Part shown: piece by piece, positions 1-5,367 of the stretch
Numbering within the stretch: the stretch's first letter is position 1
How the letters are laid out: every line of letters begins with the position of its first letter
Assembly: GCA_003512525.1 (NCBI GenBank)
Contig: DOQG01000025.1
Coordinates: 1-10,839, forward strand
Origin: Oscillospiraceae bacterium
Lineage (GTDB): Bacteria > Bacillota > Clostridia > Oscillospirales > Ruminococcaceae
Direction: 5' to 3'
Length of the DNA stretch: 10,839 nt
Made by a program: the position numbers and the translations under genes
The notes under the pieces: model-generated
Database searches by the model: none
Told to the model about the DNA's origin: nothing
What the model saw: the letters and a program-made list of their open reading frames with translations, nothing else

Positions 1-125
1 CGTTCATAGTAGCAACGTTATTAAATGGAATAGCGAACCCGAGAAGTGCTATCCTACAAACAGCACTATCGGTAGCTTGCTATCAATGTTAATTACTAAA
101 ACAATATAATAGGAGCAAACTATAC
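1..125. other. Left-edge segment, no gene assigned
   Basis: Two plus-strand frames are open from the window edge. One ends with TAA at 90-92 (tail ...TALSVACYQC) and one with TAA at 107-109 (tail ...SMLITKTI). Either could be the last residues of a gene that lies mostly outside the window. I recognise neither peptide and cannot choose between them. The bidirectional terminator just downstream fits a rightward gene ending here. A small inverted repeat (AGTGCT 45-50 / AGCACT 62-67) has no T-run after it, so I do not call it a terminator. Confidence 0.3.
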
Positions 126-178
126 AAAAAGTGAGTCGAAGCGCACTATTTTACGCGCTTCGACTCACTTTTTCTTTT
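126..178. terminator. Perfect 19-bp bidirectional intrinsic terminator
   Basis: The left arm AAAAAGTGAGTCGAAGCGC (126-144) is an exact reverse complement of the right arm (155-173), around a 10-nt loop. The arms end in A and T tracts, so the hairpin is followed by a U-run on either strand (TTTTTCTTTTT on plus, TTTTT on minus). It lies 39 bp past the stop of the leftward transporter gene and should end that transcript. By symmetry it can also end rightward transcription entering from the left edge. Confidence 0.9.
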
Positions 179-211
179 TGTGGGTTGTGTCACAACCCCT
201 GATTTTTTGTC

Positions 212-1048
212 TTATTTAATTCCGAGTAGTTGGAAAGCGACTATACCGACTATGCAGACAATGCTTCCGACTACATTCAGCGGTTTTGTGCTTTCCTTTC
301 TGACAAGTCCGATAAAGAACAGAGCTACCATTATCATCGGCTGAATAAAAGAATAATTAGTCATACTTGTTGCTATGACCGCGTTTTCAAGCACCAGCCC
401 GAGAGCGTTAGGTATCTTGGTAAGTGCGACAAATGCACAGCCTTTCGGCTTGCCTTTTATAAGCTTTATCGGGCGCACGAACGGAATGAGCGCGACCGCA
501 AGTAATATAAGTCCGAAGAGCAGGGCAAAGTATGAGGATATGTACGGCGCAGACGCTGTTATAATAAAGCCGTAGCCGAACTTTGACAGCAGATAGAAAA
601 ACAGCGGTACAGCTATTTTCTTATAATTCATACGTTCTCTTTCCGACCTTGCTATCATAAACAGTCCTATTGCCGTAACGGCAATTGCAAGTAATCTCAG
701 AGGACTGAAGGTATCGACAGCGGTTATTATATCGGTCGCATAGGACGCAAACAGGCAAAGACCGAGCCAGGCTTTAAGCTCAAAGGCAGACATTTCGGTA
801 AGCACGAGCGCTGACATCTTAAATTCAAGCAGCTTTGACACCATAATAAGAACAGCCGCAAGCGCCGACTGCCAGCAAAGCTGTAAGTGCATATCCGAAA
901 ACGGCATAAGCGGCAGTAAAAGTATAGCCGTCGGCAAAGCCATAAGAAAAGTAAACGAATTGCCGTCAAACTTCAGCTTTGCGACAGAGTATTTGTCGAT
1001 GAGCCCGCAGACAGTATAGCAGGCGACAACAAGAAGCATCAATACCAT
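212..1048 (-). CDS. EamA/DMT-family membrane transporter
   Basis: The 278-residue product is almost wholly hydrophobic, with about ten predicted membrane segments in two halves. This is the size and layout of EamA (drug/metabolite transporter superfamily) proteins. Short charged loops such as ARSERERMNYKK near residues 133-144 separate the halves, and the second half carries a typical tail (QPMIMVALFFIGLV... then a final VGSIVCIVGIVAFQLLG helix). The substrate cannot be read from the sequence; family members export or import amino acids, nucleotides or other metabolites. The start is supported by AGAGGA (1057-1062) eight bases upstream. That site lies directly after the stop of the preceding small gene, with 14 bp between the genes, so the two are probably co-transcribed and translationally coupled. 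Family assignment is fairly sure; function is not. Confidence 0.8.
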   Translation of the reverse strand: MVLMLLVVACYTVCGLIDKYSVAKLKFDGNSFTFLMALPTAILLLPLMPFSDMHLQLCWQSALAAVLIMVSKLLEFKMSALVLTEMSAFELKAWLGLCLFASYATDIITAVDTFSPLRLLAIAVTAIGLFMIARSERERMNYKKIAVPLFFYLLSKFGYGFIITASAPYISSYFALLFGLILLAVALIPFVRPIKLIKGKPKGCAFVALTKIPNALGLVLENAVIATSMTNYSFIQPMIMVALFFIGLVRKESTKPLNVVGSIVCIVGIVAFQLLGIK

Positions 1049-1062
1049 AACACTTATCCTCT

Positions 1063-1230
1063 TTATTCTTCGATTGTATATTCCAGCATTTCATAGTGCA
1101 GTTTAGTACCGATGTCTGTGCCGGGCGGTAAAAGTGCAAGGGCTATGAACAGCGTTTCTCCGCTTATTCTTTCCGTAAGTGTGGCATACTCTCCGCTTAT
1201 TTCGGTAACAATGTAATTTTTTGGCTCCAT
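1063..1230 (-). CDS. Small 55-residue protein, DUF3006-like
   Basis: This short gene encodes MEPKNYIVTEISGEY and continues to ...MLEYTIEE. It has a very strong ribosome binding site (AAGAAGGAGG, centred near 1245) about ten bases before the ATG, and a good promoter upstream, so I consider it real. The layout is: short strand, 'GEYATL', about a dozen residues, 'LLPPGTDIGTKL', short strand. This resembles the small beta-rich DUF3006 proteins of Firmicutes (usually a G-x-x-A-V-L segment followed by LLP...GD.L). That match is from memory of the family pattern and is tentative. It is first in a two-gene operon with the EamA-type transporter. Its role is unknown. No signal peptide, cysteine or membrane segment is seen. 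Confidence 0.72.
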   Translation of the reverse strand: MEPKNYIVTEISGEYATLTERISGETLFIALALLPPGTDIGTKLHYEMLEYTIEE

Positions 1231-1261
1231 ATTTCAGAAACCTCCTTCTTTTTTGTTTTAC

Positions 1262-1290
1262 TAACTGATTTTATCACAAAAATTCAGTTA
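1262..1290. repeat. Inverted repeat over the leftward promoter, possible operator
   Basis: TAACTGA (1262-1268) and TCAGTTA (1284-1290) are perfect 7-bp inverted arms, with centres 22 bp apart, about two helical turns. The arms flank most of the -10 to -35 spacer of the leftward promoter. A dimeric repressor bound here would block that promoter, but no regulator gene is adjacent. Operator function is inferred from position only. Confidence 0.4.
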
Positions 1291-1296
1291 TAACAA
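1268..1296 (-). promoter_or_regulatory. Promoter of the small-protein/EamA operon
   Basis: On the minus strand the -35 is TTGTTA (1291-1296) and the -10 is TAAAAT (1268-1273), with a 17-nt spacer. This is a good sigma-A match. Transcription would start near 1261, leaving about 30 nt before the ATG at 1230, with the AAGGAGG site in between. Confidence 0.65.
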
Positions 1297-1307
1297 GCTT
1301 TTTTTAC

Positions 1308-1336
1308 TTGAAACTCCTCTTTCGATATGTTATACT
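1308..1336 (+). promoter_or_regulatory. Promoter of the MATE exporter gene
   Basis: TTGAAA (1308-1313), a 17-nt spacer and TATACT (1331-1336) form a near-consensus sigma-A promoter. The predicted start near 1343 leaves a leader of roughly 80 nt before the MATE start codon. It is divergent from the promoter at 1268-1296. Confidence 0.75.
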
Positions 1337-1345
1337 ATATTTCAA

Positions 1346-1375
1346 CGAAAACGATTACCTTAAAAATGTCGTTTT
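1346..1375. repeat. Leader inverted repeat with cre-like left half
   Basis: AAAACGA (1348-1354) and TCGTTTT (1369-1375) are perfect inverted arms 14 nt apart, just after the predicted MATE transcription start. The left arm lies within CGAAAACGATTAC (1346-1358), which matches a catabolite-responsive-element-like LacI-family consensus (TGAAARCGYTWNC) at 11 of 13 positions. It could be a LacI/CcpA-type operator or a weak leader hairpin. It could also be chance in AT-rich DNA. Confidence 0.3.
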
Positions 1376-1421
1376 TAGCTAAAAGAAAAGTAAAAGAACA
1401 ACGGAAAGAAAAGAAGAAACT

Positions 1422-2750
1422 ATGAGAGATCTAACAAAAGGAAGCATAATACGGCTTATGCTCCTGTTCAGCCTGCCTATTCTGCTCGGCAGTCTGTTCC
1501 AACAGGCGTATAACCTGGTCGACATTATAATTGTCGGAAAAAAACTCGGTGAATTATCGCTGTCCGCTGTAGGTTCGACAACGGCGGTGGTGTCGCTTAT
1601 GTTCAACATTATTAACGGCTTATGCACAGGTTTTGCCATACCTGTTGCTAAGCACTACGGTGCAAACGATATGAACAAGGTGCGGCGCACGGTTGCAGGA
1701 ATGATTACATATTCTGCAATCATTACCGCAGTGATCATGACGCTGTGTATAGTGTTTGTTGAGCCGCTGCTTACTGCACTCAATACGCCGGCTGAGATTT
1801 TTGAACAGGCGAAGCTGTATCTTACGATAGTGGCAGGCGGACTTATAGTTACGCTTATATATAACCTTGAAGCGAACATTCTTCGTGCTTTGGGCGATAG
1901 CATAGTACCGCTGATAATACTTGTAATTTCAGCTGTGCTGAATGTCGGACTGGATTTTCTGTTCATATTCGGTTTCGGTATGGGGGTTGACGGTGCGGCG
2001 CTTGCAACGGTTATCGCACAGCTTATCTCCGCTATTGTCTGTTTCATTTATCTTATCAGAAAATGTCCGTTTTTAAAGCTGGGCAAGTCCGATTTCAGGC
2101 TTCACGGCGAGGAGATAAAAAGCCTTCTTGCTTCAGGCCTTGGTATGGCGCTTATGTATTCGATAGTTGACATAGGCTCGATAGTTCTGCAAAACGGCAT
2201 CAACGGACTCGGAACAGAAATAATCTCGGCTCACACTGCTGCACGAAAGATATTCAGCTTTACTATCATGCCGTTCTCGGCGATCAGCGCAACGCTTGTT
2301 ACATTCGTTAGCCAAAATCTCGGTGCAGGTCGGCTTGACAGAATAAAGAAGAGCATAAAATACGGTCTGCTGATAGGCTACGGCTGGTCGACTCTTGCGG
2401 TGCTTATTGTGTATCTGTTCGGAGAACAGCTTGTGCTTATGATAGCGCCTGCGGATAACCGTGAAATTATAGATACGGCGGTCAACTATCTGAGGATAAA
2501 TGTGCCGTTCTACTTTGCGCTGAATACGTTGTTGTCACTGAGATGCACATTGCAGGGGCTCGGTAAGAGCGTTGTTCCGATAGGAGCAAGCATTGTCGAG
2601 ATGATATGGAAGATAGTGACTGTAGTTGCGGTTATCCCGGTATGCGGTTATTTCGGCGTATGTATATCCGAACCGATTATATGGACGGCAAGCGGACTTC
2701 TTGTTGCGGCTATTGCTATAAAGACGCTCAGGGCGTTTGAGAAAGCGTAA
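1422..2750 (+). CDS. MATE-family multidrug/Na+ antiporter
   Basis: The 442-residue integral membrane protein has about twelve helices, the full length of MATE efflux proteins (NorM/DinF type). The N-terminus shows the family pattern: a helix with 'FSLPILLGSLFQQAYNLVD' near residues 16-34, then the 'IIIVGKKLG' turn and 'LSLSAVGSTT'. The duplicated second half begins near residue 235 with 'SGLGMALMYSIVDIGS' and contains 'FVSQNLGAGRLDR'. Such proteins use a Na+ or H+ gradient to export cationic drugs or metabolites across the cytoplasmic membrane; the substrate here is unknown. The gene has its own promoter (1308-1336) but only a weak purine-rich ribosome binding site (AAGAAG). No regulator is adjacent. 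I see no strong terminator after it. Family is confident, substrate unknown. Confidence 0.93.
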   Translation: MRDLTKGSIIRLMLLFSLPILLGSLFQQAYNLVDIIIVGKKLGELSLSAVGSTTAVVSLMFNIINGLCTGFAIPVAKHYGANDMNKVRRTVAGMITYSAIITAVIMTLCIVFVEPLLTALNTPAEIFEQAKLYLTIVAGGLIVTLIYNLEANILRALGDSIVPLIILVISAVLNVGLDFLFIFGFGMGVDGAALATVIAQLISAIVCFIYLIRKCPFLKLGKSDFRLHGEEIKSLLASGLGMALMYSIVDIGSIVLQNGINGLGTEIISAHTAARKIFSFTIMPFSAISATLVTFVSQNLGAGRLDRIKKSIKYGLLIGYGWSTLAVLIVYLFGEQLVLMIAPADNREIIDTAVNYLRINVPFYFALNTLLSLRCTLQGLGKSVVPIGASIVEMIWKIVTVVAVIPVCGYFGVCISEPIIWTASGLLVAAIAIKTLRAFEKA

Positions 2751-2787
2751 TATTGCGTTTAGATATTTCAATTTTCGGCATTTTAGT

Positions 2788-2813
2788 TTTTTTTGAAAAA
2801 TATTTCAAAAAAA
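2788..2813. repeat. AT-only hairpin after the MATE gene
   Basis: TTTTTTTGAAA (2788-2798) and TTTCAAAAAAA (2803-2813) are perfect 11-bp inverted arms with a 4-nt loop. The stem has only one G-C pair and no clean U-run after it on the plus strand, so it is a poor intrinsic terminator. It is the only candidate for ending the MATE transcript before the next promoter. Confidence 0.35.
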
Positions 2814-2825
2814 TGCAAAAATCGC

Positions 2826-2854
2826 TTGCAAAATTGTTAATATAGTTGTATAAT
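2826..2854 (+). promoter_or_regulatory. Promoter of the pyrophosphatase operon
   Basis: TTGCAA (2826-2831), a 17-nt spacer and a perfect TATAAT (2849-2854) give a strong sigma-A promoter. The start would fall near 2861. This is too close to an in-frame ATG at 2874 for that codon to have its own ribosome binding site, which supports the later start at 2895. Confidence 0.8.
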
Positions 2855-2894
2855 AGATACATTAGTAGCGTTAATGCTAAGAAAGGTTAATTTT

Positions 2895-3452
2895 ATGAAC
2901 ATCTGGCACGATATCGACAAAGAAAGAGTAACTCCCAATGACTTTTTAGCTGTCATTGAGATCTCAAAGGGAAGTAAGTCAAAGTACGAGCTTGACAAAA
3001 AGACAGGCGTACTTATACTTGACAGAATACTGTATACATCGACACATTATCCCGCAAACTACGGATTTATCCCCAAGACGCTTGCAGACGACGGTGATCC
3101 GCTTGATGTGCTTGTTCTGTGCAACGAGCCTCTTGTTCCGCTTGTGCTTGTACAGTGCTATCCTATCGGTGTTATAAATATGATAGATAACGGAAAGATG
3201 GATCAGAAGATAATAGCTATCCCGTTTGAAGATCCCAATTATAACTCCTACAGAAGCATTGAGGGTTTACCCTCGCACATCTTTGATGAAATGCTGCACT
3301 TCTTCAAGGTATATAAGCAGCTCGAGGGCAAGGAAACTGCGGTCAATGAGGTAATGGGTCACAAGGCTGCGGTTGAGATCATCAAGGAATGTATAGCAAA
3401 TTACGATGAGGTTTACGGTGAAAAGTACAACAACATTGATACTGGCAAGTAA
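2895..3452 (+). CDS. ppa: Inorganic pyrophosphatase, family I (soluble)
   Basis: The enzyme hydrolyses pyrophosphate to two phosphates in the cytoplasm, pulling forward polymerase, aminoacylation and ligase reactions. The 185-residue product has the family I signature DGDPLDV at 66-72, whose aspartates bind metal. It also has KYE at 30-32, YGFIP at 56-60 and a late FFKVYKQLE block at 136-144, all in the normal order and at about the normal bacterial length. I chose the ATG at 2895 because GAAAGG (2881-2886) lies eight bases before it. An in-frame ATG at 2874 would add seven residues but has no binding site and lies almost at the transcription start. It is first in a three-gene operon; its 3' end overlaps the next gene. 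Confidence in family is high. Confidence 0.96.
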   Translation: MNIWHDIDKERVTPNDFLAVIEISKGSKSKYELDKKTGVLILDRILYTSTHYPANYGFIPKTLADDGDPLDVLVLCNEPLVPLVLVQCYPIGVINMIDNGKMDQKIIAIPFEDPNYNSYRSIEGLPSHIFDEMLHFFKVYKQLEGKETAVNEVMGHKAAVEIIKECIANYDEVYGEKYNNIDTGK

Positions 3453-3990
3453 ATCTCCACGCAGAATTGAACTTATGACGCTGGCAGGCTTTGATTTTTT
3501 ATCCGTTCCTGCCGTAAAGGAAGAGAAGATACCGGGCGGTACAGAACCGTCAGACGCAGTGCTTATGCTATCCCGACAGAAAGCAGAGGAGATAGCCGAA
3601 AAATATCCCAGTGACATTGTTATCGGAGCGGATACTGTTGTGGCGCTCGGTAACGAGATAATGGGCAAGCCTGAGAATGAGCAGGACGCATTTGATATGC
3701 TGAAAAAGCTGTCAGGCAAAACACATACGGTACTTACGGGAGTATGCGTAATTTCTCCCGATAAGCAAATAAATTTTTATGAAAAGACCGAGGTGGAATT
3801 CTATCCGCTCGGCGACGATGAGATACGGCAGTATATAGCAAGCGGCGAGCCTATGGACAAAGCGGGCGCTTACGGTATCCAGGAAAAAGGCGCTATGTTT
3901 GTAAAACGTATAAACGGCGATTTCTACAACGTTGTAGGATTGCCTGTAGCACGGCTTGCGAGAGAACTGAACGCTCTCACAGAAAAATAA
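3418..3990 (+). CDS. maf: Maf-family nucleoside triphosphate pyrophosphatase
   Basis: Maf/YhdE-type enzymes hydrolyse dTTP, UTP or modified nucleotides to the monophosphate and pyrophosphate, acting as house-cleaning enzymes in the cytoplasm. From the GTG start the product is 190 residues. It has the defining N-terminal 'LILASKSPRR' (arginines at 15-16), 'GADTVV' with the catalytic aspartate at 72, 'GKP' at 83-85, 'LSGKTHTVLTGV' at 98-109 and 'DKAGAYGIQ' at 147-155. The GTG at 3418 has GATGAGG seven bases upstream. An ATG at 3406 (four residues longer) has only a distant AAGGA. Either start lies inside the pyrophosphatase gene (35- or 47-nt overlap), so translation is probably coupled. The pairing is sensible, since Maf releases pyrophosphate that the upstream enzyme hydrolyses. 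Confidence 0.93.
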   Translation: MKSTTTLILASKSPRRIELMTLAGFDFLSVPAVKEEKIPGGTEPSDAVLMLSRQKAEEIAEKYPSDIVIGADTVVALGNEIMGKPENEQDAFDMLKKLSGKTHTVLTGVCVISPDKQINFYEKTEVEFYPLGDDEIRQYIASGEPMDKAGAYGIQEKGAMFVKRINGDFYNVVGLPVARLARELNALTEK

Positions 3991-4014
3991 TCTTCAGTGA
4001 AAGGACGCGAAGGT

Positions 4015-4278
4015 ATGTTATTTTTGAACAACGCATTTACAAAAGATATTACGGAGTACGACGGAGAAGTGCTCAAGGAAGTAAAAACCGTAGACGGAAA
4101 GATATATCTTTCAAACGGCGCTATCATTAAAGAGGGTGTTGTCGGAAAATTCTTCGACATTGCCACTAATGACAAATACGGTACTGTATTTGAGGCCGGC
4201 GGTCCCGATGAGATCGGTCCTATTGTTGGATTCGCTCCTGTTACAGGCGATTCCGCTCCTGATTATTTCGCATTCTGA
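4015..4278 (+). CDS. Hypothetical protein, 87 residues
   Basis: I do not recognise this protein. From the ATG at 4015 it runs 87 residues and is mostly alternating short strands (EVLKEVKTVDGKIYLSNGAIIKEGVVGKFFDI), then a glycine/proline-rich tail (AGGPDEIGPIVGF...). This suggests a small beta-rich fold. There is no signal peptide, membrane helix or cysteine. The start is supported by AAAGGA (4000-4005) nine bases upstream; an in-frame GTG at 3997 would add six residues without a good site. It begins 24 bp after maf and ends just before a strong terminator, so it is the last gene of the pyrophosphatase-maf operon. Its codon use is like that of its neighbours. Coding status is fairly sure, function unknown. 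Confidence 0.8.
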   Translation: MLFLNNAFTKDITEYDGEVLKEVKTVDGKIYLSNGAIIKEGVVGKFFDIATNDKYGTVFEAGGPDEIGPIVGFAPVTGDSAPDYFAF

Positions 4279-4298
4279 TTATCGAAGCTAAACAAACT

Positions 4299-4333
4299 GC
4301 GGCAGAGCAACACACTTTGCCGCTTTTTTCTTT
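4299..4333 (+). terminator. Intrinsic terminator of the ppa-maf operon
   Basis: GCGGCAGAG (4299-4307) pairs with CTTTGCCGC (4315-4323) over nine base pairs (one G-T) around a 7-nt loop. TTTTTTCTTTT (4324-4334) follows immediately. This is a textbook rho-independent terminator, about 20 bp after the last stop codon. Confidence 0.92.
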
Positions 4334-4380
4334 TCCGTTTTTATGACTTCGGTTGGATTTGCCGTTTTTCTAAACGGAAA
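4332..4380. repeat. CCGTTT inverted-repeat cluster upstream of the regulator
   Basis: TTTCCGTTT (4332-4340) is an exact reverse complement of AAACGGAAA (4372-4380). A third copy, CCGTTT (4362-4367), also pairs with AAACGG (4372-4377) to form a tight hairpin with a TTCT loop. The three half-sites lie upstream of the -35 of the regulator/ABC operon. They could be operator half-sites or alternative hairpins, and part of the first copy belongs to the preceding terminator's T-rich tail. Function is speculative. Confidence 0.3.
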
Positions 4381-4405
4381 CTTTAATTTTATGCTGAAAT
4401 ATATG

Positions 4406-4434
4406 TTGCATACAACTGCTATTTGTGTTAAACT
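4406..4434 (+). promoter_or_regulatory. Promoter of the regulator/ABC exporter operon
   Basis: TTGCAT (4406-4411), a 17-nt spacer and TAAACT (4429-4434), preceded by TGT (extended -10), make a good sigma-A promoter. The start near 4441 leaves a very short leader that is almost filled by AGGAGG (4446-4451). Confidence 0.7.
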
Positions 4435-4458
4435 TAATGCAAACAAGGAGGAATTGAT

Positions 4459-5367
4459 ATGGAAACGGTTTTTTCAAAGCAGTTACAGATGCTCAGAAAG
4501 CAAAGCGGTATCACGCAGGAACAGCTTGCCGCCAAGCTCGGCGTTACCGCACAGGCAGTATCAAAATGGGAAAACGGTAGCTATCCCGACAGCGATTTAC
4601 TGCCTAAAATAGCGGACATCTTCGATGTTTCTATAGACAATCTTTACGGCAGAGGAGAGGAAAGGTGTTCGTTTGAACAACAGGTATTAAATCATATGCG
4701 GGCTATAGCAGCCAGCAGTCAGGATTCCTGTGCTGAGTGGCTGGAAAATTACCTTAACATAATCTGGGCTATGCAGCTTACTGCGTGGCGTGAATGCCGC
4801 TATTACTATGGTATTCCCGATTTTAAAGATTCAAACGGCACGGTTGCTTCCGAGTGCACCTGTAATACAGGTGTGACGTATATGCGGCTTAATAAGGATT
4901 TCCGCTATTTTACATTTATAGAACAGCCGGAGAGCTTCGCAAAACAGTTTTCGGATATTGATAAGCTGTCGGAGCTGTTCAGATTCTTAGGAGATAAGAT
5001 GAACTTAAAGGTGGTAATGTATCTTCTTTCTCTTGATAACGGCGAGGTAGCCGGTGCCTCAACCATAGCAACTCATCTCGGCTATCCGAAAGAAAAGATA
5101 GAAAAAGCGCTTCAGTATCTTTTGAGCATCAACGGCTCAAACAAAGAGATAATCGAAATAAGCGTGCTTTGCGCCGACAATGATAAAGAAAAAGTTTATG
5201 GAGTAAGAAACTACTTACCGGAAATGCTTATTTTGCTGACAGGTGCGTTTGCCGTACTCAATCAGCCGCATGGTTATCAGACAAGCGTAAACAACCGTGA
5301 TTATCCTTTCTTTGACCGAAAGGACATGAGTTTTATAAAAGTGGGAGAGAAAAATGAAGAAAAATAA
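4459..5367 (+). CDS. XRE-family regulator with C-terminal winged-helix-like domain
   Basis: This 302-residue cytoplasmic DNA-binding protein starts after a strong AGGAGG seven bases upstream. Residues 7-62 are a classic Cro/CI (XRE) helix-turn-helix: LRKQSGITQEQLAAKLGVTAQ at 12-32, then VSKWENG at 34-40 and an 'IADIFDVSIDNLYG' end. Residues about 70-170 are a helical region I do not recognise. It contains six cysteines with its surroundings (70, 91, 113, 133, 135, 238), including a CTC pair. Residues about 171-225 (LSELFRFLGDKMNLKVVMYLL ... TIATHLGYPKEKIEKALQYLLS) look like a winged helix of ArsR type. The gene is first in the operon and overlaps the first ABC gene by 14 nt, so it very probably controls this operon and itself, perhaps responding to an exported compound. 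The second DNA-binding domain is inferred by pattern only. Confidence 0.88.
   Translation: METVFSKQLQMLRKQSGITQEQLAAKLGVTAQAVSKWENGSYPDSDLLPKIADIFDVSIDNLYGRGEERCSFEQQVLNHMRAIAASSQDSCAEWLENYLNIIWAMQLTAWRECRYYYGIPDFKDSNGTVASECTCNTGVTYMRLNKDFRYFTFIEQPESFAKQFSDIDKLSELFRFLGDKMNLKVVMYLLSLDNGEVAGASTIATHLGYPKEKIEKALQYLLSINGSNKEIIEISVLCADNDKEKVYGVRNYLPEMLILLTGAFAVLNQPHGYQTSVNNRDYPFFDRKDMSFIKVGEKNEEK

Noticed and set aside
2788..2813. The AT-rich inverted repeat as a true terminator of the MATE gene.
   Set aside because: The stem has a single G-C pair and lacks a proper following U-run, so it is listed only as a repeat.
2874..2894. A seven-residue longer pyrophosphatase start at 2874.
   Set aside because: It lies about 13 nt after the predicted transcription start without a binding site; the ATG at 2895 has GAAAGG at proper spacing.
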